DNA of 64,000 nt from an uncultured Thermoanaerobaculia bacterium (GTDB lineage: Bacteria > Acidobacteriota > Thermoanaerobaculia > Multivoradales > Multivoraceae), in contig OX638294.1 in the NCBI GenBank assembly GCA_951812325.1, forward strand, positions 965,136 to 1,029,135, in the 5' to 3' direction. Positions within the stretch are counted from its first letter, which is position 1, and the number at the start of each line of letters is the position of its first letter. The notes beneath the pieces were generated by a model, which was given only the letters and a program-made list of their open reading frames with translations, did no database searches and was not told the DNA's origin. The position numbers and the translations under genes are program-made. Shown here piece by piece: positions 44,128-54,760 of this stretch.

Positions 44128-44607
44128 ATGACCGGCGATCTCGCCTGGAAGGTGGCCGAGGCGATTCGGCACGCCGAACAACGCCGCGAACGGCTCGTCC
44201 TCCTGGCCGGTCCCGCGAGCCGGAGCAAGACCGCCGCATTGGAGGAAACCGCAGAACAGACCGATGCTCCCCTCATCAACGTGAACCTGGAACTCTCCCG
44301 CCGCCTGATCGACCTGGCTTCGTTCCAACGTCCGCTCCAGGTTCGTCGACTTCTCGGAGAAGCGATCGCCGAAACCGGCAGCAATGTCGTCCTGCTTGAC
44401 CGACTGGAGCTTCTCTTCGACCCCTCTCTCCGCCAGGACCCACTCCGCCTCCTGAAAGATCTCTCGCGCCAGCGAACCCTGGTCGCTGCCTGGAGCGGAC
44501 TCGCCGACCGCCGCCACATCCTTTACGCGGAGCCCGGACATCCCGAGTATCGGCGCCATGAGATCGAAGACACGTCGGTCGTCACGTTCAAGGGCGTTGC
44601 AGGATGA
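44128..44607 (+). CDS. brxF: BREX-3 P-loop protein BrxF
   Basis: This 159-residue protein has a degenerate Walker A ([18 protein letters not shown], residues about 23-40, Ser in place of the usual Gly before Lys) and a Walker-B-like strand [20 protein letters not shown]. It ends with [20 protein letters not shown]. Size and order, directly ahead of the big DUF6079 ATPase, match BrxF of BREX type 3. Its precise job is unknown; it is thought to assist the BrxC-type ATPase. The stop overlaps the next start (ATGA). Confidence 0.82.
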   Translation: MTGDLAWKVAEAIRHAEQRRERLVLLAGPASRSKTAALEETAEQTDAPLINVNLELSRRLIDLASFQRPLQVRRLLGEAIAETGSNVVLLDRLELLFDPSLRQDPLRLLKDLSRQRTLVAAWSGLADRRHILYAEPGHPEYRRHEIEDTSVVTFKGVAG

Positions 44608-47600
44608 AGTACGACGATCTCCTGCAGTTCGACCCGATCGAGACTGTCGTGCAGCTTCGCGACGCCGACGAAACCAAGGCAGCCCGCCGGCTCGTGAGCA
44701 CCTACGTCATCTCTGACGAGATGGCCGAGAAGCTCACGTCGGTCGTCCTTCCACAGCTTCAGTACGACACGCCCTCCGACAACAAGGGCATCCTGATCGT
44801 CGGCAACTACGGCACCGGCAAATCCCATCTGATGTCCCTCATCTCCAGTGTCGCCGAGCACGAGGAACTGGTATCGGACATCACCCATCCCGACGTCGCG
44901 GAGCAAGCGACCCCGATCGCCGGAAGGTTCAAGGTCTTCCGCAAGGAGATCGGGGCTACCACCATGCCCCTGCGCGACATCGTCGTCGACACCCTCGAAG
45001 AAGGTCTCGATGCGCTGGGGGTCGCCTACTCCTTCCCGAGCGCCGCCGAAGTCTCGGGCAGCAAGAGCGCCTTCGAGGAGATGATGGCGGCGTTCCTGAG
45101 GGTGCATCCCGACCACGGGCTGTTGTTGGTGGTCGACGAACTCCTCGACTTCCTCCGCAGCCGCGACGATCAGCAGATCATCCTCGACCTGAACTTCCTG
45201 CGCGAGGTTGGCGAAGTCTGCAAGGACCTTAGGTTCCGATTTGTGGCCGGAGTGCAGGAGGCCGTCTTTGACCACTACCGATTCGCCTTCGTCGGCGAAA
45301 GCGTAAGGCGCGTTCGCGACCGTTTCGAACAGGTCCACATCGCCCGACAGGACGTGAAGTACGTCGTGGCGCAGCGTTTGCTGCGAAAGTCGGCGGAGCA
45401 ACACGTCCGAATCCGCGAGTACCTCTCGCCGTTCACCCGCTTCTACGACAGGATGAACGAACGGCTGGACGAGTTCGTCGACCTGTTTCCAGTGCACCCC
45501 GATTACGTAGACACGTTCGAGCGCGTGACGGCGGCCGAGAAGCGGGAAGTGCTGAAGACCCTCTCACTGTCGATGAAGGGCCTTCTTGCGTGTGAACTGC
45601 CGGCGAAACACCCCGGCCTGATCGCCTACGACGACTACTGGTCCACGCTGCGAGACAACCCGTCCTTCCGCGTGGTTCCCGACATCAAGGCAGTCATCGA
45701 CTGCAGTCAGGTACTCGAGTCTCGAGTGGAGCAGGCGTTCGACAGACCACACTACAAGCCGATGGCGATTCGCATCATCCATGCGCTTTCGGTCCACCGA
45801 CTGACTACCGGCGGCTTGGACACCCCTCTCGGCGCCACGCCAGCGGAACTGCGGGACAGCCTCTGTCTCTACCAGGAGGGCATCGAAGATTTGGGGGGCG
45901 ACCCTGCCGACGACCTGGTTTCTCAAGTGGCGACAGTGCTGCGGGAGATTCACCGCACCGTCAGCGGCCAGTTCATCTCGTCCAACCTGGAGAACGGCCA
46001 GTACTACCTCGACCTCAAGAAGACGGATGACTTCGACGCCCTGATCGAGCGGCGAGCGGAGAGCCTCGACCCGGCACGGCTCGACCGGTACTACTACCAG
46101 GCACTTCGCCAGGCGATGGAGTGCACGGACGAAACCTACGTCACCGGCTACCGCATCTGGGAGCACGATCTCGAATGGCGCACCCGCAAGGCCGCGCGTC
46201 AGGGCTACCTGTTCTTCGGCGCTCCGAACGAACGGTCCACGGCCGTACCGCCTCGGGACTTCTACATCTACTTCATTCAGCCGCACGAGCCCCCGTCCTT
46301 CAAGGATGAGAAGAACGCGGACGAGATTTTGGTCGCTTTGACAGGCGCGGACGACGAGTTCCACGACATCTTGCGCAACTACGCGGCGGCAGCCGAACTC
46401 GCATTGACTTCCTCGGGCCACGCCAAGGCCACCTACGAATCGAAGGCCTCCGGTTTCCTTCGCAGCTTGGTGGTCTGGTTACAAGAGCACATGGCATCGG
46501 CCTTTGAAGTGGTCCATCGGGGCCGGCGCAAGGCGCTCCTCGCATGGACCAAGGGCCAAGCTGGTCCCGGGCTCTCCGCCACGACGTCTCCCTCACGGAT
46601 CAACCTGCGCGACCTGATGAACGCGGTTGCCGGCATCTGTCTGGAGGCCCACTTCGCAGATCAGGCGCCGGAGTACCCGAGCTTCTCCGTTCTGATCACC
46701 GCGAAGAGCCGCCCGCAGGCGGCGCAGGATGCGCTGCGGCGCATTGCCGGCGCATCCAGGACCAGGCAGGCCGCCGCCGTGCTAGAGGCGTTGGAACTAC
46801 TCGACGGCGAGCGGCTGACTCCCGACAACTCAAGGTACGCAAAGCACATTCTGGACATCCTGAACCGAAAGGGTCACGGGCAAGTGGTCAACCGCTCCGA
46901 GTTGATCCAGGAACTGCTCGGCGTCGAGTACATGGCTCCGCAAAGCCTTCGGCTAGAGCCCGAATGGGTTGTCGTCCTGCTAGCGGCGCTGGTAAACGCC
47001 GGAGCCCTCGTCCTCGCCGTGCCGGGCCGAAAGTTCGACGCCTCGGACCTCCCGACCATCGCCGCCATCCCGGTCGATGAACTGGCCCGGTTCAAGCACG
47101 TCGAGCCCCCCAAGGAATGGAATGTCCCCGGCCTCCGTGCACTCTTTGAACTGCTGGGACAGAGCCCGGGTATTGCCGTGCTCGTCACCCAAGGCAAGGA
47201 CGCGCCGGTGCGGGAACTCCAGAGCGGGGTTGGGCAGCTAATCGACCGCCTGGTCCGCGCCGAACACGCGGTGCGGGGCGGCGTCCAGTTCTGGGGGCAA
47301 ACGCTCATCCGCGAGGAAGACGCCGCGCATCCGGTGTTCAACCTGGAGCGAACCAAGAACTTCCTTGAGTCGGTGCAGGCCTTCAACACCCCCGGAAAGC
47401 TCAAGAACTTCACGCCGGACGCCCGTGACATAAGGAGCCACACTGCGGGAATCCGCGCCCTTGATGAGGCCGAAAGCGCCCAGCGTCTCGCTATGGAACT
47501 TGCCCCCGCAGAGACCTACTTCGCCGCTGCCGAAGCCGCTCTTGGTCACTCGGGCCCATTGTCCGAGGAGTGGGCGCGGATGATGCAGGCGGCGCGGCAG

Positions 47601-48344
47601 GCGAGCCTTGCGGAACTGGCGAACCGGTCAACCCAGGCCCCTGCCGCGGTCCGTCGGCGAGTGCTCAGCATCCTGGACGACCTGAAGCGGAACTACATCG
47701 AACGGTACCTCGCCCTCCACACGAGGGCACGGCTCGGCGTCAACGACGACCGCCGGCGAACGGCCCTCCTGCGGGACGAACGCTTCGCCCGACTCGACAA
47801 GCTCTCGGCCGTCGATCTGCTGCCGACTCGCCAGCTAGACGACCTGCGAAACGAGCTTGCGGGCCTGAGGGCCTGTTTCGCGCTTACCAAGGAGGACCTC
47901 GACGCCAAACCGACGTGTTCCCACTGCGGGTTCAAGCCTTCGATCGAGGAGTCCTCTCGGAGTGCAGGCACGACTCTGGCGAGCGTTGACGACCGCCTCG
48001 ATGGGACACTCAAGGAATGGTCCGAGACCTTGCAGGCGAACCTTGACGGTCCCTCGACTAGCGAGAACATCGCCCTGCTCGACCCGGAACGCCGGGCGGC
48101 CGTGGAGGCTTTCCTACGGTCCAAAGAGTTGCCCGAGCCGCTGACACCTGAGTTCATCGACGGCGCCCGCGCCGTCCTCTCTGGGCTTGTCAAGGTCGAA
48201 ACAAGCCTCGATGACATCCGCGCTGCCCTACTCGACGGCGGTTCACCCGCTGCTCCAAATGAGATGAAGCAGCGGTTCGCGGCGTACGTGGACGATCTCA
48301 CCAAGGGAGAGGATCCGGCCAGGGTCCGGATCGTGCTCGAGTAG
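44604..48344 (+). CDS. brxC: DUF6079 family ATPase, BrxC/PglY-type
   Basis: This 1246-residue AAA-type protein is the large ATPase of the BREX complex. The P-loop is [20 protein letters not shown] (GNYGTGKS at 67-74) and Walker B is [13 protein letters not shown] (173-180). A long helical middle follows, then a CxxC pair ([12 protein letters not shown]1105 and C1108) near the C-terminus that may bind metal. The length matches BrxC-class proteins (about 1200). It presumably uses ATP to drive phage DNA recognition with PglX and PglZ. Confidence 0.88.
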   Translation: MKYDDLLQFDPIETVVQLRDADETKAARRLVSTYVISDEMAEKLTSVVLPQLQYDTPSDNKGILIVGNYGTGKSHLMSLISSVAEHEELVSDITHPDVAEQATPIAGRFKVFRKEIGATTMPLRDIVVDTLEEGLDALGVAYSFPSAAEVSGSKSAFEEMMAAFLRVHPDHGLLLVVDELLDFLRSRDDQQIILDLNFLREVGEVCKDLRFRFVAGVQEAVFDHYRFAFVGESVRRVRDRFEQVHIARQDVKYVVAQRLLRKSAEQHVRIREYLSPFTRFYDRMNERLDEFVDLFPVHPDYVDTFERVTAAEKREVLKTLSLSMKGLLACELPAKHPGLIAYDDYWSTLRDNPSFRVVPDIKAVIDCSQVLESRVEQAFDRPHYKPMAIRIIHALSVHRLTTGGLDTPLGATPAELRDSLCLYQEGIEDLGGDPADDLVSQVATVLREIHRTVSGQFISSNLENGQYYLDLKKTDDFDALIERRAESLDPARLDRYYYQALRQAMECTDETYVTGYRIWEHDLEWRTRKAARQGYLFFGAPNERSTAVPPRDFYIYFIQPHEPPSFKDEKNADEILVALTGADDEFHDILRNYAAAAELALTSSGHAKATYESKASGFLRSLVVWLQEHMASAFEVVHRGRRKALLAWTKGQAGPGLSATTSPSRINLRDLMNAVAGICLEAHFADQAPEYPSFSVLITAKSRPQAAQDALRRIAGASRTRQAAAVLEALELLDGERLTPDNSRYAKHILDILNRKGHGQVVNRSELIQELLGVEYMAPQSLRLEPEWVVVLLAALVNAGALVLAVPGRKFDASDLPTIAAIPVDELARFKHVEPPKEWNVPGLRALFELLGQSPGIAVLVTQGKDAPVRELQSGVGQLIDRLVRAEHAVRGGVQFWGQTLIREEDAAHPVFNLERTKNFLESVQAFNTPGKLKNFTPDARDIRSHTAGIRALDEAESAQRLAMELAPAETYFAAAEAALGHSGPLSEEWARMMQAARQASLAELANRSTQAPAAVRRRVLSILDDLKRNYIERYLALHTRARLGVNDDRRRTALLRDERFARLDKLSAVDLLPTRQLDDLRNELAGLRACFALTKEDLDAKPTCSHCGFKPSIEESSRSAGTTLASVDDRLDGTLKEWSETLQANLDGPSTSENIALLDPERRAAVEAFLRSKELPEPLTPEFIDGARAVLSGLVKVETSLDDIRAALLDGGSPAAPNEMKQRFAAYVDDLTKGEDPARVRIVLE

Positions 48345-48350
48345 CATCAA

Positions 48351-50243
48351 ATGGACAGGGAAGAACTCATCCGACGCCTCAAGGGCTACGAGTGGGACGA
48401 CTTGGAGTTCAAGAGCGCCCGACACGGCGTTCCCGGAGACGCCTACACGACCGTCTCCGCGTTTGCGAACACGAAGGGCGGCCGGCTGGTGTTCGGCGTC
48501 CGGGACAGACAAGGCGAACTCGAGATCGTCGGTGTCGTCGAAGTGGACAAAGTACAGAACGAGTTCCTCTCCGTTCTGCGCTCCGGCCAGAAATTCAACC
48601 GAGCCATCGAAGCCGAAGGGCAGCTTCTGAAGGATGAAGGCAGGACGCTGATCGTCTTCTACATTCCGGAGGCCCAGAGACAGGACAAGCCTGTTTACCT
48701 GAATCGCGACATCAGACTCTCGTTTCTTCGACGCGGGGCGGCCGACGAAAAGTGTACGCCGACCGAGATCGAACGGATGCTCCGCGACGCCGCGGACGTT
48801 ACCTATGACAGCGTCCCGGTAGACCTCGACCCCGAACGATGCTTCGACGCCTCCTCCGTCCGGTGGTACCGAAGGATCCTTGAAGACCGGAACCTGAACC
48901 ATGATCCGGAATGGTCGGACACGGAGTTCCTTCTTGAATGGGGCCTCGTGGTCGAGGAAGGCGACCGTCTCGCACCCACCCGCGCAGCCGTCCTGCTGTT
49001 CGGCAGCGCATCGGCCTTCCACCAACTCCTGCCGCGACCGGTCGTGGATTGGCAGTGGCACCGTGGCGACTGGTCCGACGGGCTCGACGACCGGCGATGG
49101 GCGGACCGGCTGGTCATCGAGTCGAATCTCGTGGGAGCGTGGACGGCACTTCACAATCGCTATCTGCAACGCGCAGAGACGCCGTTCTCTCTCGACCCCG
49201 AAACACTGCAGCGAGCCGATCGTCCACCGGACTATGCGGCGTTCCGCGAAGCGGCGGTCAACCTGCTGATTCATCAAGACTATGCCGACCACTCGCGCAA
49301 GGCCGAAATCCACTCGCATGACGACCGTACGTCGCTGTGGAACCCGGGAGACGCTTACTCCCCGACCGAAGCCCTCCTGGAACCGGGAGGGAAGGAAATC
49401 CGCAACCCGAGGATAGTCGCTGCCTTTCGCCGCATCGGTCTGAGTGAGCAGGCAGGCACGGGCCTCCGCGCTATCTTCAGCAACCAGCGTCAACTCGGCC
49501 ACGTACCGCCTGTCATCTCCAACGATAGGGTCGGGAAGACGTTCGAGATCACGCTCCTCAAGGAGGAACTCGTCTCGGAACGGCAACTCCTGCTTCAGGC
49601 GAGACTGGGCGTTCACCTGAGCGACTTGGAGTCCAGGGTGTTCGCGTTCGCCTGTCGCGAGAGACGTCTTCGACCTGGCGACGTTCGGGCGGTCACGGGT
49701 CTTTCCGGCGCCGAGGTCATGGCCGTCCTCAACCGGCTGACAGCTCAGGCGCTGATCTCGCCGCGTGAAGGCTCGGAGGGTTCTTTGTTCGTTCCCGCTG
49801 CTCACCTTGAGGAGCAGGTCGGCGAGCTGGGCCGTGCTGGAGCTTTCCCGTCCGCGGACGATCCTTCCACCGCACAACCGCCGGGAGACATGTCCACTGC
49901 ACAACCTGCCCAGCCAACGGCGAAGTTGTCCACTGCACAAGCTCCAGTTTCGGCGAGGTTGACAGCCGTTCAGGACCGGATCATCCGACTCTGCGATACG
50001 CCCCGGCGCCTGGCCGAGCTGATGTCCGCAGCGAGAATGAAGAACCGGGGCTACTTCAAGGCGCGCCATCTGGACCCCCTGCTGCAAGCGGGAGTTCTCC
50101 AGATGACCCATCCGGATAAGCCCCACCATCCCCGCCAAGCCTATGTGCTCACTCCGGCTGGCACCGCGATCAAGGCTCGTCGCCTGAGCTCCGCTGTGAA
50201 GACCGCGGCATCGACGAACGGAGACCGCCCCGATGTCCAGTGA
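48351..50243 (+). CDS. AlbA_2 (Schlafen-type) ATP-binding protein with C-terminal winged-helix domains
   Basis: This 630-residue protein begins RLKGYEWDDLEFKSARHGVP followed by AYTTVSAFANTKGGRLVFGV, the AlbA_2 nucleic-acid-binding fold (residues about 5-130). A GHKL-like ATPase_c_4 region follows (REAAVNLLIHQDYADHSRKA, WNPGDA, EQAGTGLRAIFSNQ; about 300-375). Then two winged-helix-like segments are joined by a linker with three STAQ repeats (PSTAQPPGD, MSTAQPAQP, LSTAQAPVS; about 505-540). It occupies the place where a helicase gene would be expected. Function in BREX is not known. Confidence 0.82.
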   Translation: MDREELIRRLKGYEWDDLEFKSARHGVPGDAYTTVSAFANTKGGRLVFGVRDRQGELEIVGVVEVDKVQNEFLSVLRSGQKFNRAIEAEGQLLKDEGRTLIVFYIPEAQRQDKPVYLNRDIRLSFLRRGAADEKCTPTEIERMLRDAADVTYDSVPVDLDPERCFDASSVRWYRRILEDRNLNHDPEWSDTEFLLEWGLVVEEGDRLAPTRAAVLLFGSASAFHQLLPRPVVDWQWHRGDWSDGLDDRRWADRLVIESNLVGAWTALHNRYLQRAETPFSLDPETLQRADRPPDYAAFREAAVNLLIHQDYADHSRKAEIHSHDDRTSLWNPGDAYSPTEALLEPGGKEIRNPRIVAAFRRIGLSEQAGTGLRAIFSNQRQLGHVPPVISNDRVGKTFEITLLKEELVSERQLLLQARLGVHLSDLESRVFAFACRERRLRPGDVRAVTGLSGAEVMAVLNRLTAQALISPREGSEGSLFVPAAHLEEQVGELGRAGAFPSADDPSTAQPPGDMSTAQPAQPTAKLSTAQAPVSARLTAVQDRIIRLCDTPRRLAELMSAARMKNRGYFKARHLDPLLQAGVLQMTHPDKPHHPRQAYVLTPAGTAIKARRLSSAVKTAASTNGDRPDVQ

Positions 50244-53208
50244 TACGCGCACAGGCACCGTTCGCGGTGGCCGCGGCGAGCCGCCAACACAAGACAAGCT
50301 GTACAAGGCCTTCCCAGCGAACGGCTCGGCGGGCCGGCCAGTCGAGTGCCTGGGGCTGACCTTCGAGAGCGACGACGAACGCCGGCAGCATTTCCTGGGC
50401 AGGCTGAGGCAGGGGTTGGAGGAGCTCCACACACGGCTCGACGGTGTTCCCTGGGACGGTTCCGAACACGCTGTGGCTCGCCTCTCGGCGGTTCGGCATT
50501 GGCCCATGGGAAGCCAAGCGCAGCTCCGTACAGTCGTCCAAAGGATGCGCTCCGCGGATCGCACCAAGGACCTGCTGCAACGCTGGAAGGACGAGGTCGG
50601 CTTCCCACAAGGCGAAATCGAGGACATCCTGAACCTGTCCGACCCGCCGTGGCACACTGCCTGCCCGAATCCGTTTCTGGCCGAGTTCGCAGCAAACTCT
50701 GGCCAGCCCTACGACCCTGACGAAGCGTACCGCCGCACGCCCTTCGCCGTCGACGTCAAGGAAGGAAAGACACACGCCGTCTACCGCGCGCATGGCTACC
50801 ACACGAAGGTGCCACATCTGGCGATCATCCCTTCCCTCCTCTACTACACCGAACCGGGCGATCTCGTTCTCGACGGCTTCTCCGGCTCCGGGATGACCGG
50901 CGTCGCGGCTCAATGGTGCGAGTCGGCACCGAAGGGCTACCGCCGAAACCTCGAAGCGATCTGGGCTGAGCAGGGCCTGGAGAAACCGAAATGGGGCGCT
51001 CGCCGGGCCATCCTGAACGATCTGTCCCCCCTGGCAGGTTTCATCGCGGCGAACTACACGCTCCCCTTCGACGTGGACGAGTTCGCCGAGGCCGGTCACA
51101 AGCTGCTCGACGAAGTCGATCTGGAACTGGGCTGGATGTACGAGACGCTTCACACGGACGAGAACACGAAGGGGCGAATCGAGTACACCGTCTGGAGTGA
51201 GATCTTCGGATGCCTCAACTGTGGCGGCGACGTTGTCTTCGTCCTGGAAGCACTCGACAGAGTCACTGGCCGTACACACCCCGATCTCAATTGCCCCCAT
51301 TGCGGATCCGTCGCCCGCAAAGAGAAGATGGAGCTCCGTCTCGAGACCTACGTCGACCCAGCCACGGCCGAAATCCATCAGCGCCCAAAGCGAGAGCCGG
51401 CCCTGATTCAGTATCGGGCTGGTGAAGCACGGCACGAGAAGACGCCGACGAAAGCAGACACCGACCTGCTTCGACGAATCGCTTCGATGCCGCTGCCGGC
51501 CGCCTTCCCCACGAACCCCCTCCCGGAATGCCAGATGACTCGGGTGGGCCGGATGGCGACAACGAAGACAACCGCCGTACATCACCTGTATCTCCCCAGG
51601 GCCGCACATGCCCTAGCCGCCCTTTGGCAACGCGCCGAATCCTACTCCGACCCACGACTTCGGCACATGCTGCTCTACTTCGTTGAGCAGGCTGTCTGGG
51701 GAATGTCGCTACTCAATCGCTACGGACCCACGCACTTCTCCCAAGTAAACCGCCAACTGTCCGGTGTGTACTATGTAGGCTCCCAGATCGCCGAGGTGTC
51801 ACCCAGATACAACCTCGGCAACAAGTTGTCCCGACTTGCCAAGGCGTTTAGCGCAGACAAACAAAGCCGAACGCCTTGTATCGTGACGACGGGAACGGCG
51901 GCGATTCTCAACATTTCCGACAGCTCCGTCGACTATATCTTCACGGACCCCCCCTTCGGCGAGAACATCTACTACGCTGACCTGAACTTCCTCATCGAGT
52001 CCTGGCACGGCGTGCTGACCAACGCAACGCCAGAGGCCATCGTTGACCGCGTCAGAGCCAAGGGTCTGCTTACCTATCAGCGCCTGATGCAACGAGCGTT
52101 CGAGGAGTACGGGCGTGTCCTCAAGCCAGGTCGCTGGATTACTGTCGTTTTCCATAACTCCAGCAACGCCGTCTGGACGACGATTCAGGAGGCGCTCCTC
52201 GCGGCAGGCTTTGTCGTCGCCGATGTGCGGACCATGGACAAGAGCCAGGGATCGTTTAAGCAGGTAACGAGCACAGCCGTCAAACAGGACCTCATCATCT
52301 CCGCCTACAAGCCCAACGACGGCCTGGAAGGACGCTTCCAGCTGACAAAGGGCACCGAGGACGCCGCTTGGGACTTTCTACGCACGCACCTGAACCAGCT
52401 TCCCGTGTTTGTTACGAAGGACGGCCGGACCGAGATCGTCCACGAGCGGCAGCCTCACATCCTCTTCGACCGCATGGTCGCCTTCCATGTCCTTCGTGAC
52501 GTCACCGTACCCCTGTCTTTGGGCGAGTTCCTGGTCGGTGTCAGCCAGCGCTACCCCGAACGAAACGGCATGGTCTTCCTGCCCGACCAGGTCACGGAGT
52601 ACGACCGGATGAGAATGGCGGCCAGTGACGTGGCTCAACTTGAGATCTTTGTCCGGGACGAGGCGACGGCCATTCAGTGGCTGAGGCTGCAACTGCTCCG
52701 CAAACCTCAGAGCTTCCAGGATCTCCATTCACACTTCCTGCGCGAACTGCGGGGTCAACTGAAGCACGAGAAGCTGCCCGAACTGTCCGACATGCTAGAC
52801 CAGAACTTTCTCCTCTACGGTGGCTCGGGCGAGGTCCCCAGCCAGGTCCATTCCTATCTCTCTACAAACTACAAGGACCTTCGCAACCTGCCCAAGGACC
52901 ACGCTGCGTTGCGGGCCAAGGCGGCCGGCCGCTGGTACGCACCCGACCCGAAGAAGGCTGCCGACGTGGAGCAGCGCCGAAACCGGCTTCTCCTTCGCGA
53001 GTTCAAGGAGTATCGCGACGCACCCCAGCGCCGTCTGAAGCTCTTCCGCACTGAGGCCATCCGCGCGGGCTTCTTCCAGGCTCACCAGGACGGAGACTTC
53101 GACACGATCATCCGCGTCGCCGCGAAACTCCCACCGGCGGTCCTGCAGGAAGACCAGAAGCTCATGCTCTGGTACGACCTGGCGGTTACCCGAACCGCGG
53201 CATCATGA
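50233..53208 (+). CDS. PglX-like DNA methyltransferase (DPPF class)
   Basis: This 991-residue protein has the SAM motif LVLDGFSGSGMTGVAAQW (213-223 core) and a catalytic motif TDPPFGENIYYADLNFLIES, with DPPF at 572-575, typical of beta-class N6-adenine or N4-cytosine methylases. A zinc ribbon (C327, C330, C354, C357) splits the two motifs. A second methylase segment reads YGRVLKPGRWITVVFHNSSN. The C-terminal 350 residues are an unassigned helical region. It should mark self DNA for the BREX-like system. It differs from type 1 PglX, which has NPPY. Confidence 0.85.
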   Translation: MSSDTRTGTVRGGRGEPPTQDKLYKAFPANGSAGRPVECLGLTFESDDERRQHFLGRLRQGLEELHTRLDGVPWDGSEHAVARLSAVRHWPMGSQAQLRTVVQRMRSADRTKDLLQRWKDEVGFPQGEIEDILNLSDPPWHTACPNPFLAEFAANSGQPYDPDEAYRRTPFAVDVKEGKTHAVYRAHGYHTKVPHLAIIPSLLYYTEPGDLVLDGFSGSGMTGVAAQWCESAPKGYRRNLEAIWAEQGLEKPKWGARRAILNDLSPLAGFIAANYTLPFDVDEFAEAGHKLLDEVDLELGWMYETLHTDENTKGRIEYTVWSEIFGCLNCGGDVVFVLEALDRVTGRTHPDLNCPHCGSVARKEKMELRLETYVDPATAEIHQRPKREPALIQYRAGEARHEKTPTKADTDLLRRIASMPLPAAFPTNPLPECQMTRVGRMATTKTTAVHHLYLPRAAHALAALWQRAESYSDPRLRHMLLYFVEQAVWGMSLLNRYGPTHFSQVNRQLSGVYYVGSQIAEVSPRYNLGNKLSRLAKAFSADKQSRTPCIVTTGTAAILNISDSSVDYIFTDPPFGENIYYADLNFLIESWHGVLTNATPEAIVDRVRAKGLLTYQRLMQRAFEEYGRVLKPGRWITVVFHNSSNAVWTTIQEALLAAGFVVADVRTMDKSQGSFKQVTSTAVKQDLIISAYKPNDGLEGRFQLTKGTEDAAWDFLRTHLNQLPVFVTKDGRTEIVHERQPHILFDRMVAFHVLRDVTVPLSLGEFLVGVSQRYPERNGMVFLPDQVTEYDRMRMAASDVAQLEIFVRDEATAIQWLRLQLLRKPQSFQDLHSHFLRELRGQLKHEKLPELSDMLDQNFLLYGGSGEVPSQVHSYLSTNYKDLRNLPKDHAALRAKAAGRWYAPDPKKAADVEQRRNRLLLREFKEYRDAPQRRLKLFRTEAIRAGFFQAHQDGDFDTIIRVAAKLPPAVLQEDQKLMLWYDLAVTRTAAS

Positions 53209-53501
53209 CCCTCGACGCCTACGACCCGCTCGGCGCCTGGTACATCAGGATCCCTTACCCAGTCAATCCTCATCTTCACCGGAAGCACGACGCGAACATA
53301 CCCGTGCCTGGAGACGCCGCGTTGATTTGCGGGCTCCCGCCCGCTGGTGAAGCGGACGGATGCCGCACTCCCATCGCGCCAATCGCGCCCGAGCATCGAT
53401 GGACGATCGCCTCTCCATTCGGGCGCGAGCTGGCAGAACGTCTCTGGCGCGGCAAGAGTGCTCTTGAAACTTGGCATCGGAAGTACGGGTTCCGGGAATG
53501 A
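53205..53501 (+). CDS. 98-residue orphan protein inside the BREX-like operon
   Basis: The frame opens at ATG 53205 in an ATGA overlap with the methyltransferase stop and closes at 53501 in another ATGA overlap with the next gene, so it is almost certainly translated. It begins MTLDAYDPLGAWYIRIPYPV and ends RLWRGKSALETWHRKYGFRE. There is no signal or membrane segment; Pro, Trp, Tyr and Arg are frequent. I recognise no family. A small accessory or inhibitor subunit of the defence complex is possible. Confidence 0.65.
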   Translation: MTLDAYDPLGAWYIRIPYPVNPHLHRKHDANIPVPGDAALICGLPPAGEADGCRTPIAPIAPEHRWTIASPFGRELAERLWRGKSALETWHRKYGFRE

Positions 53502-54754
53502 GGCGGACCGAACTGCTCGAGCTGCTTGCCAATGGCGAGAACTCGCGGGTCGAGTTCAAGCGCGACGACTGCCGGGCGGAGGCGCTCGCGAAGGAGATGG
53601 CGGCGCTGCTGAACCTTGAAGGCGGCGTCATCCTGCTTGGAGTGGAGGATGACGGACGAATCTCCGGCTTGACCCGGAAAGCGGCTGCAGCCGAAGGCTG
53701 GGTGATGAACATCGCTGGGCAGAACCTGGAGCCGGCAACAATCCCTGTCTGGACCTCCGTTGAGATGGAAGACGGAAGGGCTTTGGGGGTCGTCGGGCTC
53801 CTTGCCGACAGTCCGGGGAAACCCCACAAGGCAAGACGGGGACCTGCATGGACCACGTACGTGCGCGTCGGCAGCACTTCCAGGGAAGCGACGCGCGAGG
53901 AGGAAGGAAGGCTCTACCAGGCCGCCGGTCTGATTCGCTACGACATCAAGGGCGTGCCGGACACCGGACTTGAGAGTCTGGACCTCGGCCGGGTCGCCAA
54001 CTACTTCCGCAGGATCCTGAAGCGGCCGGCGCCCGGGATCGCGGATACCGAGGGCTGGAGACGCCTGCTGCTCAACTCCGATCTTCTGGTCGGCACTGCA
54101 GGCTCCGTTCGCGTTACCGTCGCGGGCCTCCTGCTGTTCGGCGTCAACCCCAATCGCCGCCTGCCTCAGGCCGGAGTCACCGCGGCCGCGTTCCAGGGTG
54201 CGGTCAAGGGATACGACACGGTGGATGAAGAGAGAGTCCGGGGGCCGCTGACGCCGCTCGCATCGAGGCGCGGCTCGCCCCTCGACAGGGGCGTGATCGA
54301 CCGCACGGTGGACTTCGTCAACCGCAACATGGGAACTGCCGCGTGGCTGGAGGGCGCCCGGCGCCGCCGCAAGAGCTCCTTCCCCGTCTCCGCGGTCCGG
54401 GAAGCCGTGGTGAACGCAGTAGCGCACCGCGACTATGCAAGGGCAGGCACGGATATCGAGGTGTCTCTCTACGCCGACCGGCTGGAAGTGATTTCTCCCG
54501 GTCGGCTTCCGAGCCGCGTCACGGTGGACAAGATGCGGGAGGGCATCGTCCGGGCGGCCCGGAACGCACTGCTCAAGGAGATCCTGCGTGACTACGGCTA
54601 CGTGGAGCGCTACGGCAGGGGAGTCCGCAACCGCATCATCGACTCGATGCGCAGGCACAACGGAACGGAGCCGGATCTCCTGGAAGAGGACGACCGCTTC
54701 GTCGTCAGGCTCTGGAAGAAGCGGCCCGGCGCGGACCGCAGCGCGGACGGGTAG
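53498..54754 (+). CDS. Second AlbA_2 (Schlafen-type) ATP-binding protein
   Basis: This 418-residue protein starts RTELLELLANGENSRVEFKR, then EMAALLNLEGGVILLGVEDD, the AlbA_2 domain (about 1-130). The GHKL-like part contains VREAVVNAVAHRDYARAGTD, LEVISPGRLPSRV and YGRGVRNRIID (about 290-390). It lacks the C-terminal winged helices of the paralogue at 48351, so the two differ in build and may have different roles. ATG 53498 is chosen by the ATGA overlap; an earlier in-frame start would run into the 98-residue gene. Confidence 0.82.
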   Translation: MRRTELLELLANGENSRVEFKRDDCRAEALAKEMAALLNLEGGVILLGVEDDGRISGLTRKAAAAEGWVMNIAGQNLEPATIPVWTSVEMEDGRALGVVGLLADSPGKPHKARRGPAWTTYVRVGSTSREATREEEGRLYQAAGLIRYDIKGVPDTGLESLDLGRVANYFRRILKRPAPGIADTEGWRRLLLNSDLLVGTAGSVRVTVAGLLLFGVNPNRRLPQAGVTAAAFQGAVKGYDTVDEERVRGPLTPLASRRGSPLDRGVIDRTVDFVNRNMGTAAWLEGARRRRKSSFPVSAVREAVVNAVAHRDYARAGTDIEVSLYADRLEVISPGRLPSRVTVDKMREGIVRAARNALLKEILRDYGYVERYGRGVRNRIIDSMRRHNGTEPDLLEEDDRFVVRLWKKRPGADRSADG

Positions 54755-54760
54755 ACCGTC

